Origin: Micromonospora sp. WMMD882
GTDB lineage: Bacteria; Actinomycetota; Actinomycetes; Mycobacteriales; Micromonosporaceae
NCBI RefSeq assembly: GCF_027497255.1
Contig: NZ_CP114903.1
Location: 3,038,001 to 3,102,000 of the forward strand
Length of the DNA: 64,000 nucleotides
Direction of reading: 5' to 3'
Shown in pieces: positions 11,458 to 19,409 of the stretch (position 1 is its first letter; every line of letters starts with the position of its first letter). Both the position numbers and the translations under genes were made by a program. Below the pieces are notes generated by a model. That model was given only the letters and a program-made list of their open reading frames with translations, had not been told where the DNA came from and did not search any database.

Positions 11458-12219
11458 ATGCGCCTGCTGATCACCGTGAAGACGGCGCCCCGCCCCTCCG
11501 CTGAGCACGGGCAGGCGGTCTGCGTCGGCGCGCTCGGCCTGGACCCTCCCTGGACGGGCTGGATCCGACTGCACCCGGTCCACTTTCCCCGACCGGCCGA
11601 CGACAGCAGGTTCCGCAGGTACGGCGTCGTCCGCCTCGACGCGCTGCCGGCCAGGCAGGACCCGCGCCGCGAGAGCTGGACGCCGTTCGTGGACACCATC
11701 ACCACCGAGCAGCGTCTCCTCCACCCGCAGGCGCGTCGGAACCTCCTCGATCCGCTCGTCGAGGACTCCATGTGCCGGCTCAACGAGCAGACCCGCGACG
11801 ACCCGAACCCACGGTCGATCGCGCTGATCCGCGTCACCGACATCTCGGCCCTCCGGATCGGCCCGCACCCCGGCTGGACGGCGGAGCAGCGCGGGAAGAT
11901 CGCCGACTACCTCCGTAGGCCCGACCTGCTGACGCCGACCAGGCGCGACCCCCTGCCACCCCCGCGATTCACCGGCGCCTACCACTACCGGTGCGCGGAC
12001 CGCCGCTGCCGGGGGCACCAGCAGGATCTCTGGGACGGGGAGTTCGTCGCCGCGCAACGTCAGTTGCGTCAGCTCACCGACGCGGAGGCGACGGAGCGGC
12101 TCAGAGACCGGTTCCTCAGCCGGCTCTGCGCCGCCGACCGTGACGTCGCCTTCTTCGTCGGCAACCAGAGGAAGAGGCCGCGGTCGTTCAGCGTCGGCAG
12201 CGTCCACGCGCCCGGTTGA
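11458..12219 (+). CDS. Uncharacterised conserved protein
   Basis: 253 residues beginning MRLLITVKTAPRPSAEHGQ, a beta strand followed by VCVGALGLDPPWTGWIRLHP. I recognise it as a type of protein seen next to small nucleotide-related genes in mobile regions, but I cannot name the family. Two features stand out: YHYRCADRRCRGHQQDLWDG, a possible metal-binding Cys/His cluster (C..C.GH), and a basic C-terminus. The start at 11458 is chosen because MxLLITVK is the conserved-looking N-terminus; no strong ribosome site precedes it. It is convergent with the DUF4326 gene 26 bp away, and the two may be functionally linked. Confidence 0.6.
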   Translation: MRLLITVKTAPRPSAEHGQAVCVGALGLDPPWTGWIRLHPVHFPRPADDSRFRRYGVVRLDALPARQDPRRESWTPFVDTITTEQRLLHPQARRNLLDPLVEDSMCRLNEQTRDDPNPRSIALIRVTDISALRIGPHPGWTAEQRGKIADYLRRPDLLTPTRRDPLPPPRFTGAYHYRCADRRCRGHQQDLWDGEFVAAQRQLRQLTDAEATERLRDRFLSRLCAADRDVAFFVGNQRKRPRSFSVGSVHAPG

Positions 12220-12244
12220 CCAAGCGACAGGCACCGGGCAACGG

Positions 12245-12574
12245 TCAACCGATGATCTCGGTCAACACGTCGGCGTGACACGGGTCCTCGACGCGGCACC
12301 AGCAGGCCAGCCGCTTCCCGGCGAGCTCCCGCCGCGCCCGCTCGACAAGCGCCGGCTGCCCCACGAGCCACTGCCGGTACAGCCGTAACGCCTCGGCCCG
12401 GTCGTGCTCGCGGAGGCTGAACGGGTTGGCCCAGGGGGAACGCCGCAACCCGAACCCCTGCCGCCCGACGTAGACGGCGCCGGCCGGCACCACCGGGTGG
12501 TAGAGGTCCCCCTGCACCCGAACCCGCCCCTGCGCCGCCACGACGAGCAGCGTAATCCGTCGACGACGGATCAC
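12245..12574 (-). CDS. DUF4326 domain protein
   Basis: About 109 residues. The body PAGAVYVGRQGFGLRRSPWA, then NPF, an alpha-helical middle and the end LACWCRVEDPCHADVLTEII are the hallmarks of DUF4326: a YVGR..WGNPF-type start and a CWC...CHAD cysteine/histidine end. The role is unknown; the family is phage- and mobile-element-associated. The GTG at 12574 (VIRRRR) is preferred because GAGAGG lies 7-8 bases upstream; a longer reading frame to 12751 would run through the NUDIX promoter region. Confidence 0.72.
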   Translation of the reverse strand: MIRRRRITLLVVAAQGRVRVQGDLYHPVVPAGAVYVGRQGFGLRRSPWANPFSLREHDRAEALRLYRQWLVGQPALVERARRELAGKRLACWCRVEDPCHADVLTEIIG

Positions 12575-12655
12575 GCAGACGCCTCTCGGGCACTGGTGGC
12601 CGACCCGGCGACTGGATCGGCCCTGCGGGACCGCAGAGAAACTTCCCGACAGGCA

Positions 12656-12678
12656 CTTCTTGTCGATCTGACAAGAAG
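12656..12678. promoter_or_regulatory. Perfect inverted repeat at the NUDIX operon promoter
   Basis: CTTCTTGTC (12656-12664), a 5-base spacer, then GACAAGAAG (12670-12678): nine perfectly paired positions, 14 bp before the ATG of the NUDIX-winged-helix gene. A TTGTC-n5-GACAA core resembles palindromes bound by dimeric winged-helix regulators including NUDIX-related ones, so autoregulation by the downstream protein is a reasonable inference. Confidence 0.7.
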
Positions 12679-12692
12679 GTAGAGTCGACACC

Positions 12693-13418
12693 ATGAACGA
12701 TCGATGGGAGTCATCAAGTGTGCTCCTGACAGTGGATCTGGTGATCCTCACCTTGCGCGAAGAGCGCCTTCACCTTCTGTTGGTGGAGCGCGGCCACCAG
12801 CCGCACCAGGGGGCGTTCGCACTTCCCGGTGGTTTCCTCCGGAACCGCTCCGAGGACATCCTGGCGGCGGCGGCGCGGGAGCTGTCAGAAGAGGCCGGCC
12901 TCGACGCCGGGATGCTGCACCTTGAGCAGCTCGGCGCGTACGGCGAACCGGGGCGTGACCCTCGCGGTCGGGTGGTCTCCGTGGCCCACCTGGCGATCGC
13001 CCCCCGGCTTCCGGAACCGGTGGCGGGGACGGATGCCGCAGACGCCTACTGGGCGCCCGTGGACCAAGTGCTCGACGAGTCCGTCCCCCTCGCCTTCGAC
13101 CATCTTCAGATCGTGACCGACGGGGTGGAACGCGCTCGCGCCAAGCTGGAGAGCACCGCCCTCGCCACCGCGTTCTGCGGGCTGACCTTCACCCTTTCCG
13201 AGCTGCAGCGGGTTTACGAGGCCGTGTGGAGCACCAGCCTCGACGCCCGCAACTTCTACCGCAAGGTGCAGGGAGTAAGCGGTTTCGTGATACCGGCCGG
13301 GCCCACCAGGAGGACCGAAGGTGGGCGGCCTGCTCGACTCTTCCGCGCCGGTCCGACCACTGTGCTGTATCCGCCGATGGTCCGCCCGAGCCGGACCGAA
13401 CGAGGAGAAGACCAGTGA
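12693..13418 (+). CDS. NUDIX hydrolase / NrtR-like regulator with winged-helix tail
   Basis: Residues 10-140 are a NUDIX fold with the box GGFLRNRSEDI...RELSEEAGL (46-70). The first spacer has one residue more than the consensus Gx5E, so catalysis may be altered. Residues about 150-200 (FTLSELQRVYEAVWSTSLDA then RNFYRKV) are the winged helix of the NrtR/NUDIX-related regulator group, which sense ADP-ribose- or NAD-type ligands. It could be a regulator, a nucleotide hydrolase, or both. The gene lies directly behind a palindrome and its stop overlaps the next gene's GTG (GTGA), so it is translationally coupled to the nucleosidase. The C-terminal 30 residues are basic and disordered-looking. Confidence 0.82.
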   Translation: MNDRWESSSVLLTVDLVILTLREERLHLLLVERGHQPHQGAFALPGGFLRNRSEDILAAAARELSEEAGLDAGMLHLEQLGAYGEPGRDPRGRVVSVAHLAIAPRLPEPVAGTDAADAYWAPVDQVLDESVPLAFDHLQIVTDGVERARAKLESTALATAFCGLTFTLSELQRVYEAVWSTSLDARNFYRKVQGVSGFVIPAGPTRRTEGGRPARLFRAGPTTVLYPPMVRPSRTERGEDQ

Positions 13419-14569
13419 CAGACGACGTCGTGGTAATTCTGACGGCACTCGACCTGGAATATCAGGCGGTGCGCGAGAGGCTTGTCGAGCCGCAGCTACA
13501 CCGGCACCGAGCGGGGACCCGGTTCGAGATCGGCTGGCTGGGTGAACGGCGTTGCCAGGTGGCGCTCGGCCTCGTCGGCAAGGGCAACCATCCGGCGGCT
13601 GTGCTGGCCGAACGGGCCATCGCCGAGTTCGACCCGATTGTCGTGCTTTTCGTCGGCGTGGCGGGCGCGCTGCGGGGCAAACTCGCGCTCGGCGACGTGG
13701 TCGTCGCCACGCATGTCTACGCCTACCACGGCGGCACAAGCGAGGACGACGGTCTCAAGGCTCGGCCACGAGTGTGGGAGATTCCCCACGGCCCGGACCA
13801 GATCGCGCGGCACGTAGCCCGAACGGGTGCCTGGGTCACCCAGCCGGCCACGGGCGGCGTGACTCCGCACGTTCACTTCGGGCCGATCGCCGCTGGCGAA
13901 GTGGTGCAGGATTCCACGATTTCCGACCATGCCCGGTGGGTGCGGCAGCACTACAACGACGCCCTGGCCATCGAGATGGAGGCAGCCGGGGTCGCCCAGG
14001 CGGGCCATCTCAACGGCTCGCCGGTCGTCGTGGTGCGAGGCATCAGCGACCGTGCCGACGGCACGAAGACCACGACCGACGGTGCCCGCTGGCAACCGAA
14101 GGCGGTGGCCAACGCGGCTGCCTTCGCCACCACGCTCGCCCTCGAGCTGGTGCAGGAGACCCGCATCAGCTCATCCCGAACCCAGGCCGAGAATAGGAGG
14201 AATCTGACGATGAGCCCGACGGTGAGTAACACCGCCAGCGGTGCGGCGCAGGTGGGCGTACAGGCCGGTCAGATCCACGGTGACGTCTGGGTGGCTGGAG
14301 CGACGCCGGTGGCGCCAATGGATCTGCCCAGCCAGCTCGCCGAGCTGCGGGAGGTGTTGTGGTGGGCGCACCGGTCGGGGCAACTGGACCAGCCGACCTA
14401 CGAGGCGGCCGAGACCGAACTCAGCGCCGCTGACAAGGCGCTCGGCGACTCCCGGGACGGCAGCAGGCTCCTGGTGGCGCTCAAGCGGCTCCGCGGGCTG
14501 GTCGGGGACATCGCCGAGTTGGCCGCGAAAGTCGCTGCGGTCATCGCGGTCAGCAGGAGTTCAATGTGA
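13415..14569 (+). CDS. MTA/SAH-type nucleosidase (PNP_UDP fold) with conflict-system tail
   Basis: Residues 4-250 form a nucleoside phosphorylase/nucleosidase domain. The putative catalytic set is intact: Glu15 (ALDLEYQAV), the LFVGVAGAL Gly loop at 78-86, Glu187 and Glu189 in AIEMEAAGV, and Asp212 in RGISDRAD. Housekeeping MTAN ends near residue 230-245; this one continues with a linker and NTASGAAQVGVQAGQIHGDV (272-291). That short motif type is found in actinobacterial immune and signalling proteins. A helical tail follows. Related nucleosidase domains act as effectors that destroy ATP or other adenine nucleotides in phage defence, and I infer such a role here. GTG start overlapping the NUDIX stop; its own stop overlaps the next gene (GTGA). 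Confidence 0.82.
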   Translation: MTDDVVVILTALDLEYQAVRERLVEPQLHRHRAGTRFEIGWLGERRCQVALGLVGKGNHPAAVLAERAIAEFDPIVVLFVGVAGALRGKLALGDVVVATHVYAYHGGTSEDDGLKARPRVWEIPHGPDQIARHVARTGAWVTQPATGGVTPHVHFGPIAAGEVVQDSTISDHARWVRQHYNDALAIEMEAAGVAQAGHLNGSPVVVVRGISDRADGTKTTTDGARWQPKAVANAAAFATTLALELVQETRISSSRTQAENRRNLTMSPTVSNTASGAAQVGVQAGQIHGDVWVAGATPVAPMDLPSQLAELREVLWWAHRSGQLDQPTYEAAETELSAADKALGDSRDGSRLLVALKRLRGLVGDIAELAAKVAAVIAVSRSSM

Positions 14570-16566
14570 CGGCGCAGGAGTTCACGATGCCCGCGCATGA
14601 CGACGCCCCGAACATCGGCCTCCAGGCCGAGTCTGTGCACGGTGACGTAACCGTCTATTTCCTCCCACCCGGTGCCCGGCCGGAGGACAAACTGCGGGTC
14701 GGCTTGAACTACCTCGACGGCGGGATGCCCCGCAAGGCAGGTGAGCTCATCTACGACGTCCTGATGGACGGACACAACAGCAGCGAGGCATGGTTCCACT
14801 GGCTGCTGGCGGTGATGAGTGGTCGCACCCTACGGCAGTTGTCCGAGGAGGACATCACCAAACTACGTTCGGCCCGCAGCCGGCTCCCGTTGCACAGGCA
14901 GGACGTCTGGGCCGATGGTCTACGGGTGATCAGCAGACTGCTGGACGCACTGGACTCCCAGCAACCGGAGCTGCGCCGACTGGTTCACAAGGAACTCGCC
15001 AGCCTCGACCCGTTGCTCCGGGAGCGGATCGTGCGGCATCTGCAACTCTTCCTCAGCGGCCCGGTCGAGGACGAGATGTGGACGATCAGCGTGGCCGAGG
15101 CGAGATCGGCTGGAAGTGCCAACAGACGCGCCGATCGGGTGTGGCGCTTCTTCTATCCGGCGCCGGCCGCCCCACGAGCCCGGCAGCCCGCTCCCATCGC
15201 TACCACCACTCGGGATATCGCGCTGACCGTCGTCGTGACGGCGGTGGCCGCCTCGGCCACCGGTTGGCTCGGCTGGGTCGTGCTCACCACCGGGCGGTTC
15301 GGACCGATCGCAGCGCTCCTGCTGACGAGCGGAGCGGCCTACCTGAGCGGAGTCCACGGCATCCGATGGCGGTTCAACGTGGATCGGCGACGAACCAAGG
15401 ACGCCGTTCACCAGCCTCCCCGGCAGCGGAAGGCGGCACCGTCCGGCGGCTTCGCCAACCGGGTCGACCGGCTATTCACGCAGTACTCCGGGCGCTACGT
15501 CCCCCGAGGGGTGGACCGGACCGAGTGGCTGAAGCTGACCGCGGGCATTCGTCGTCATCTCAGGGACGAGATCGTCGAGGTCTACCGGGAAAGCCGGGTC
15601 AGTGACAAGGAGATCGCCTGGCTGATCCGACATCGGGTCGGGGACGTCAAGACGCGATGGACCAATGGCACCTTGTGGGCCTACCGCGATCAGCTCCGTA
15701 CCCCGGCGCGTACCCGGGCTGTCGTTGTTCTCAACTGCCTCGTCGCGGTGGTGTGCGGGTTGCTGGTCATCGCCGCCGCATTGCGGCAGGAGGCCATCAC
15801 CGGCGCGGTCGCCACGGTCGTCCTGCTGGCCACCGCCTGGCCCACGGTCCGCGGCTGGTCGCGGATCGTCCTTGAAAGCCGACGTCTCGCTGCTGACCAG
15901 CAGGAGTACGACCAACGGATGGCCGACAGTTGGGCGGCTCATGAGCGCTGGAAGCGCAAGCTCGCCGATAAGCCCACGGACGCGGAGATGGCTGCCTGGT
16001 TGGACTGCGACTCCAGACTTCTGATCGACAAGGCGATGGAGCACTACAACCTCCGCCCCACGGACGTGATCGCCTACGCGCTCATCGAGGCGCCCGCGAA
16101 GCCCTACGTAAAGCGCGGTCGAGTCCGGAACGGACCATGGCGGTACGGCAGGTACGAGCTGCTGGTGTTCCTGCTCACCCCGGATGGCGTGCGGCAGGTG
16201 AGCGCCCAACTCGACTTCGAGCAGGCCAGCTTCCACAACCTGCGCCGGGCCAACTACCGTTTCGAGGCCGTGGCCGCCGTACGAGTGGCTGAGTCGGACA
16301 ACCACGCCCGGACCTTCGAGCTGGCACTGGTGAACGGCGAACTCACCACGGTCAAAGTTACCGAGGCCAGCACCGACAAGTTGCAGGACGGCGAGAACCC
16401 TCAGGCCCTGTCCGAAGCGGCACTGGACGCCAGCGGCCTCACGACCACCCTGCACGTCCTGGAAGGCGTCGCCGCCGAAGGCAAAGAGTGGCTGCAACGG
16501 GAGCGGCAGCGTGGCCGGAAGCGGGAGGAGAACTTCCTCTCCGCGATGCGAGACCTCTTCGGCTGA
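14566..16566 (+). CDS. Four-helix membrane protein with VHGDV motif, partner of the nucleosidase
   Basis: 666 residues of unknown family. Residues 15-30 repeat the motif of the upstream protein: NIGLQAESVHGDVTV. Residues 37-165 are helical and TPR-like (ARPEDKLRVGLNYLDGGMPR, AWFHWLLAVMSGR). Four predicted membrane segments lie at about 217-241, 246-264, 385-406 and 411-428, with a basic loop of about 120 residues between pairs. The 235-residue C-terminal part is cytosolic and mixed alpha/beta (LLVFLLTPDGVRQVSAQLDF). Both the GTG at 14566 and the ATG at 14587 have an AGGAG site. The shared motif suggests it scaffolds, restrains or relays a signal to the nucleosidase at the membrane. Its function is inferred only from context. 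Confidence 0.75.
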   Translation: MTAQEFTMPAHDDAPNIGLQAESVHGDVTVYFLPPGARPEDKLRVGLNYLDGGMPRKAGELIYDVLMDGHNSSEAWFHWLLAVMSGRTLRQLSEEDITKLRSARSRLPLHRQDVWADGLRVISRLLDALDSQQPELRRLVHKELASLDPLLRERIVRHLQLFLSGPVEDEMWTISVAEARSAGSANRRADRVWRFFYPAPAAPRARQPAPIATTTRDIALTVVVTAVAASATGWLGWVVLTTGRFGPIAALLLTSGAAYLSGVHGIRWRFNVDRRRTKDAVHQPPRQRKAAPSGGFANRVDRLFTQYSGRYVPRGVDRTEWLKLTAGIRRHLRDEIVEVYRESRVSDKEIAWLIRHRVGDVKTRWTNGTLWAYRDQLRTPARTRAVVVLNCLVAVVCGLLVIAAALRQEAITGAVATVVLLATAWPTVRGWSRIVLESRRLAADQQEYDQRMADSWAAHERWKRKLADKPTDAEMAAWLDCDSRLLIDKAMEHYNLRPTDVIAYALIEAPAKPYVKRGRVRNGPWRYGRYELLVFLLTPDGVRQVSAQLDFEQASFHNLRRANYRFEAVAAVRVAESDNHARTFELALVNGELTTVKVTEASTDKLQDGENPQALSEAALDASGLTTTLHVLEGVAAEGKEWLQRERQRGRKREENFLSAMRDLFG

Positions 16567-16679
16567 CCAGGCCGCGCGGACCCTCCGTACTGTCTGCTAC
16601 CACTGTTTGCCAGGAACGGGCACCGATGGCAGCGAGGCGTGAATGCGGACCCACTCGAGGGAAAGCACTGCAGGCAGCG

Positions 16680-16930
16680 TTCGACACCGCCGTCGGACAC
16701 GCCTACCAGCAAGTCCACCACCCGCCGAGGGCCGCCGATACTGCGCACGTACTCGTCCAGCTCAAGAGGGTTCGACGCGCACACCACGTCGACCTCCGGT
16801 CACATCAGCTTGCAGGTGGCGTAGGCCCGACGTTGCTGGTAGGGACGGGACCTGATCAGCGCCGAAGGCACCGGGATCCGGCGTTCCGCCAGCAGGCGGC
16901 GCGAGTAGTCGAGGTTCTGCACCGTCAACA
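16680..16930 (-). pseudogene. Remnant of a YdcF-like (DUF218) gene
   Basis: Read on the minus strand this stretch encodes NLDYSRRLLAERRIPVPSA, then RSRPYQQRRAYATCKLM, a TGA in place of the Trp codon, and PEVDVVCASNPLELDEYVRS up to GGPRRVVDLLVG. These segments match the gene at 63372-63989 almost residue for residue. Both ends are missing. It is a decayed internal fragment of a paralogue, broken by at least one nonsense change. Confidence 0.88.
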
Positions 16931-16934
16931 CCAA

Positions 16935-17042
16935 CGGCGAGGGAACGCCACCAATGCCAACGCCGAGACCGCCAACGGGACCCAACTGCACCTGTGGGCC
17001 TGCTACGGAGGCGGCAACGAGCAGTGGAGCAGGCGTGGCTGA
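16935..17042 (+). pseudogene. Remnant of a ricin-type lectin domain C-terminus
   Basis: On the plus strand the last 30 codons before the TGA at 17042 read NANAETANGTQLHLWACYGG, then GNEQWSRRG. This is a beta-trefoil QxW unit (compare [20 protein letters not shown] in the exoprotein at 6439-9138). No start or upstream domain remains, and it abuts the YdcF-like remnant on the other strand. Only a scar of a lectin-bearing gene survives. Confidence 0.75.
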
Positions 17043-17316
17043 CGGTTTCACCGTCCCGTACCACAGTGGCACGGCGTCGGCGCGCGGTGGCGGTCGTCTT
17101 CTTCGGCCGCCACCCTGCCGGGCCGGGTCGAGTCACCCGCACCCCGGCTGAGCAGGGCCCTGCCGAATCCTGAGTCGACGTCAATCGATCTTTGTAGGAC
17201 TGTCGCGCCCGCCCGACCGTGCGCCACTCCCGGTTTCAACATCGACAAGTGCTGATGTATTGTGAAAATGCTCCCAGATCGTGTCCTTCACCACCCCCGC
17301 CCAAGGAGCCGAAAAC

Positions 17317-18546
17317 ATGTCGCGATGGCGTCATCGTCCAGTCCCCGCACTGGCCGGGCTGCTCGTTCTGGTCCTGTCCGCGCTCCTGTTGCCACCGGCC
17401 TCGGCGGCCGGCAGACCCCACACCGGGGCGGTACCCCTCACCGAGCTGACCGTGGTCTCCGAACAGGTGGCCTCCGGTCTGCAACGTCCGATCGCGCTCA
17501 CCGGCCTGCCGGACGGCCGGATGTTGATCGCGGAGAAGAACGGCACCGTCCGCGCCTACCACCCCGCCACCGGCCTGGCCGCCGCGCCGGTGCTCGACCT
17601 GACCGCCCGGGTCGACACGTCGGGCAACGAGCGCGGCCTCCTCGGCATCACGCCCGCGCCGAACTTCGCGCAGACCGGGATGCTCTACGTGGCCTACACG
17701 AGCCTGCCGGCCGGCGCGCTGACCCTGGCGCGACTGCCGATCAGCGCTCCCGAGCGGCTCCAGGTGCTACTCACCCAGGAGCACGCCCAGTACAACAACC
17801 ACAACGGCGGACAGGTGGCGTTCGGTCGTGACGGCTACCTCTACTGGTCCCTCGGCGACGGCGGCCACACGAACGACCCGTTCAAGGCCGGCCAGAACCT
17901 CGGCACCCTGCTCGGCAAGATCGTGCGGATCGACGTCAACCGCGCCTGCGGGGCGAAGCCCTACTGCGTCCCCTCCAGCAACCCGTTCGTCAACAAGCGC
18001 GGCGCGCGGCCAGAAATCTGGCTCTACGGGCTGCGCAACCCGTGGCGGTTCTCCGTCGACCCGTTCGACGGCTCACTGTGGATCGGCGACGTCGGCCAGG
18101 GCCTGATCGAAGAGGTCAACCACATCCGCCCGTGGCAGGGCGGGGCGAACCTCGGCTGGTCCTGCCGGGAGGGCACACCGGTGTTCGACCAGACGCAGTG
18201 CCGTCCGGGCGTGGTCTACACCGACCCGGTCTTCGAGTACGAACACTTCATGACCGAGAGCTGCTCGGTCACCGGCGGCGTGGTCTACCGGGGGTCCGCC
18301 ACCCCGGAGGCGCGGGGCACCTACATCGCGAGCGACTACTGCTCGACCCTCGCGTTCGCCGTACGCCCCAGGTCCACGGGCGGCTACGAGACCGCCACGA
18401 TCGGCAACTTCCCCATCCAGCCGACCGCGATCGACGCCGACGTGCACGGCGAACTGTACGTGCTCAGCGACCTCCCGGGATGGTTGAGCCGGGTACGGCT
18501 CGAGCGCGTCCAGCCAGCCGCCGCCGACGGAGCCGCGAACCGCTGA
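17317..18546 (+). CDS. Secreted PQQ-type glucose/sorbosone dehydrogenase family protein
   Basis: 409 residues with a twin-basic start (MSRWRHRP), a hydrophobic core (LAGLLVLVLSALLL) and a PPASAAG cleavage site. The six-bladed propeller of the GSDH family follows: RPIALTGLPDGRMLIAEKNG, NERGLLGITPAPNF, NNHNGGQVAFGRDGYLYWS, EIWLYGLRNPWRF, DGSLWIGDVGQ and YIASDYCSTLAF. The HNGG..FGRDGYLY and GDVGQ blocks are typical of the active-site and cofactor-binding face. It presumably oxidises an aldose outside the cell. Start: ATG 17317 has an AAGGAG site, whereas the upstream GTG at 17281 does not. A strong terminator follows. Confidence 0.88.
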   Translation: MSRWRHRPVPALAGLLVLVLSALLLPPASAAGRPHTGAVPLTELTVVSEQVASGLQRPIALTGLPDGRMLIAEKNGTVRAYHPATGLAAAPVLDLTARVDTSGNERGLLGITPAPNFAQTGMLYVAYTSLPAGALTLARLPISAPERLQVLLTQEHAQYNNHNGGQVAFGRDGYLYWSLGDGGHTNDPFKAGQNLGTLLGKIVRIDVNRACGAKPYCVPSSNPFVNKRGARPEIWLYGLRNPWRFSVDPFDGSLWIGDVGQGLIEEVNHIRPWQGGANLGWSCREGTPVFDQTQCRPGVVYTDPVFEYEHFMTESCSVTGGVVYRGSATPEARGTYIASDYCSTLAFAVRPRSTGGYETATIGNFPIQPTAIDADVHGELYVLSDLPGWLSRVRLERVQPAAADGAANR

Positions 18547-18571
18547 ACGGGCCCTCCCGTCCGCAGTGCCC

Positions 18572-18608
18572 CTGGGGGACGGCCGCACCACCAGCGGCCG
18601 TCCCCCAG
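18572..18608 (+). terminator. Strong hairpin terminator after the sugar dehydrogenase gene
   Basis: CTGGGGGACGGCCGC (18572-18586) pairs perfectly over 15 bp with GCGGCCGTCCCCCAG (18594-18608) around a 7-base loop, 25 bp after the stop. It also lies just beyond the 3' end of the convergent pentapeptide gene. Confidence 0.85.
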
Positions 18609-18642
18609 CCCACTCACCGGCCGGGGATGAGGACCGGTTCTG

Positions 18643-19305
18643 TCACCACTTACGCACGGTCAGGTTGAGTTCCTGAACGGCCAGGTGGGTGAGGTCGGGT
18701 AGCTGGTCCTCGTGAAGGGTGACCCCGCGCAGGTTGCCGAGACCGGTCTTCAGGTCGCGCAGCGAGTTGCCCCGGAGGTCAGCACCCTGGAGGTGGCAGG
18801 AGTCGAGCTCCAGGCGGGCGAGTTGGCAGGACCGCAGGACCGTGTCCGGCAGGCGGCAGGACGACCAGGTGGCGTCGGTGAGGACGCAGTCCACGAAGGC
18901 CACGGCTCCGGCGGCGGTGACCCGGGTGAGGATGGCGTAGTCGAAGCGGCACCCCTCGAACAGCACGTCCTTGAGCCGGATGTCGGCGAATCGGGCGCCG
19001 GTGAGCCGGGCACCGGTGACGGCACAACGCTCGATGGTGACGCCGGAGATGGTGGCGCCGCAGAAATCGGTACGGGTGATCTCGCAGCCGACGATGGCGC
19101 CGGCCTCCCAGGTGCTCTCGGAGAGGTCCACGCCGGTGATCCGGCTGCCGCGGACACGGATGTCGTCGAGCGCCGCCCCGCGCCAGGAGGCGTCCTCGAT
19201 GATGGCGTCGCTGAGGTCGTCGGTCAGGTCGCTGACGCTGTCGAGATCGTCGGGGTCGAGCTCCGGGAGCAGTATCCGCAGTTCGCCGACTGTGGTGGTC
19301 CGCAT
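18643..19305 (-). CDS. Pentapeptide-repeat protein (paralogue of the amc-locus gene)
   Basis: 220 residues. After a 30-residue acidic start (LRILLPELDPDDLDSVSDLT) come right-handed pentapeptide coils of the A(D/N)LXX type: GVDLSESTW, TRTDFCGATISGVTIERC, GARLTGARFADIRLKDV, and so on. It is nearly identical to the protein at 58457-59119, both 220 residues and both starting MRTTTVG. At this site no radical SAM or precursor gene is present. The start has an AGGTAGAGGAAC site. Role unknown; by analogy with the amc locus it may be an immunity, scaffold or DNA-mimic protein of a RiPP system that has been lost here. Confidence 0.88.
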   Translation of the reverse strand: MRTTTVGELRILLPELDPDDLDSVSDLTDDLSDAIIEDASWRGAALDDIRVRGSRITGVDLSESTWEAGAIVGCEITRTDFCGATISGVTIERCAVTGARLTGARFADIRLKDVLFEGCRFDYAILTRVTAAGAVAFVDCVLTDATWSSCRLPDTVLRSCQLARLELDSCHLQGADLRGNSLRDLKTGLGNLRGVTLHEDQLPDLTHLAVQELNLTVRKW

Positions 19306-19367
19306 GTTCCTCTACCTGTGTCTGTCGAGGGCCGCGCGGGGCGGACTGGCAGCCCGCAAATGAAGAA

Positions 19368-19402
19368 GGCTCCGGCCCAGGGTGAAACCCCAGGTCAGAG
19401 CC
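19368..19402 (-). terminator. Terminator downstream of the tRNA-Lys remnant
   Basis: On the minus strand GGCTC...CCTGGGGT-TTC-ACCCTGGG...GAGCC folds into a long hairpin followed by TTCTTCATTT. It lies 8 bp beyond the tRNA 3' end and is presumably the native terminator of the intact tRNA-Lys gene. Confidence 0.65.
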
Positions 19403-19409
19403 ATGCTGC

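Noticed and set aside
9742..12234. Long minus-strand open frame (about 830 codons)
   Set aside because: It crosses several plus-strand genes with recognised or gene-like sequence, and its own product is low-complexity with no recognisable motif.
17086..17114. 8-bp GGTGGCGG/CCGCCACC hairpin as terminator
   Set aside because: The stem is short, the loop is 13 bases, no T-rich tail follows, and no functional gene ends just before it.
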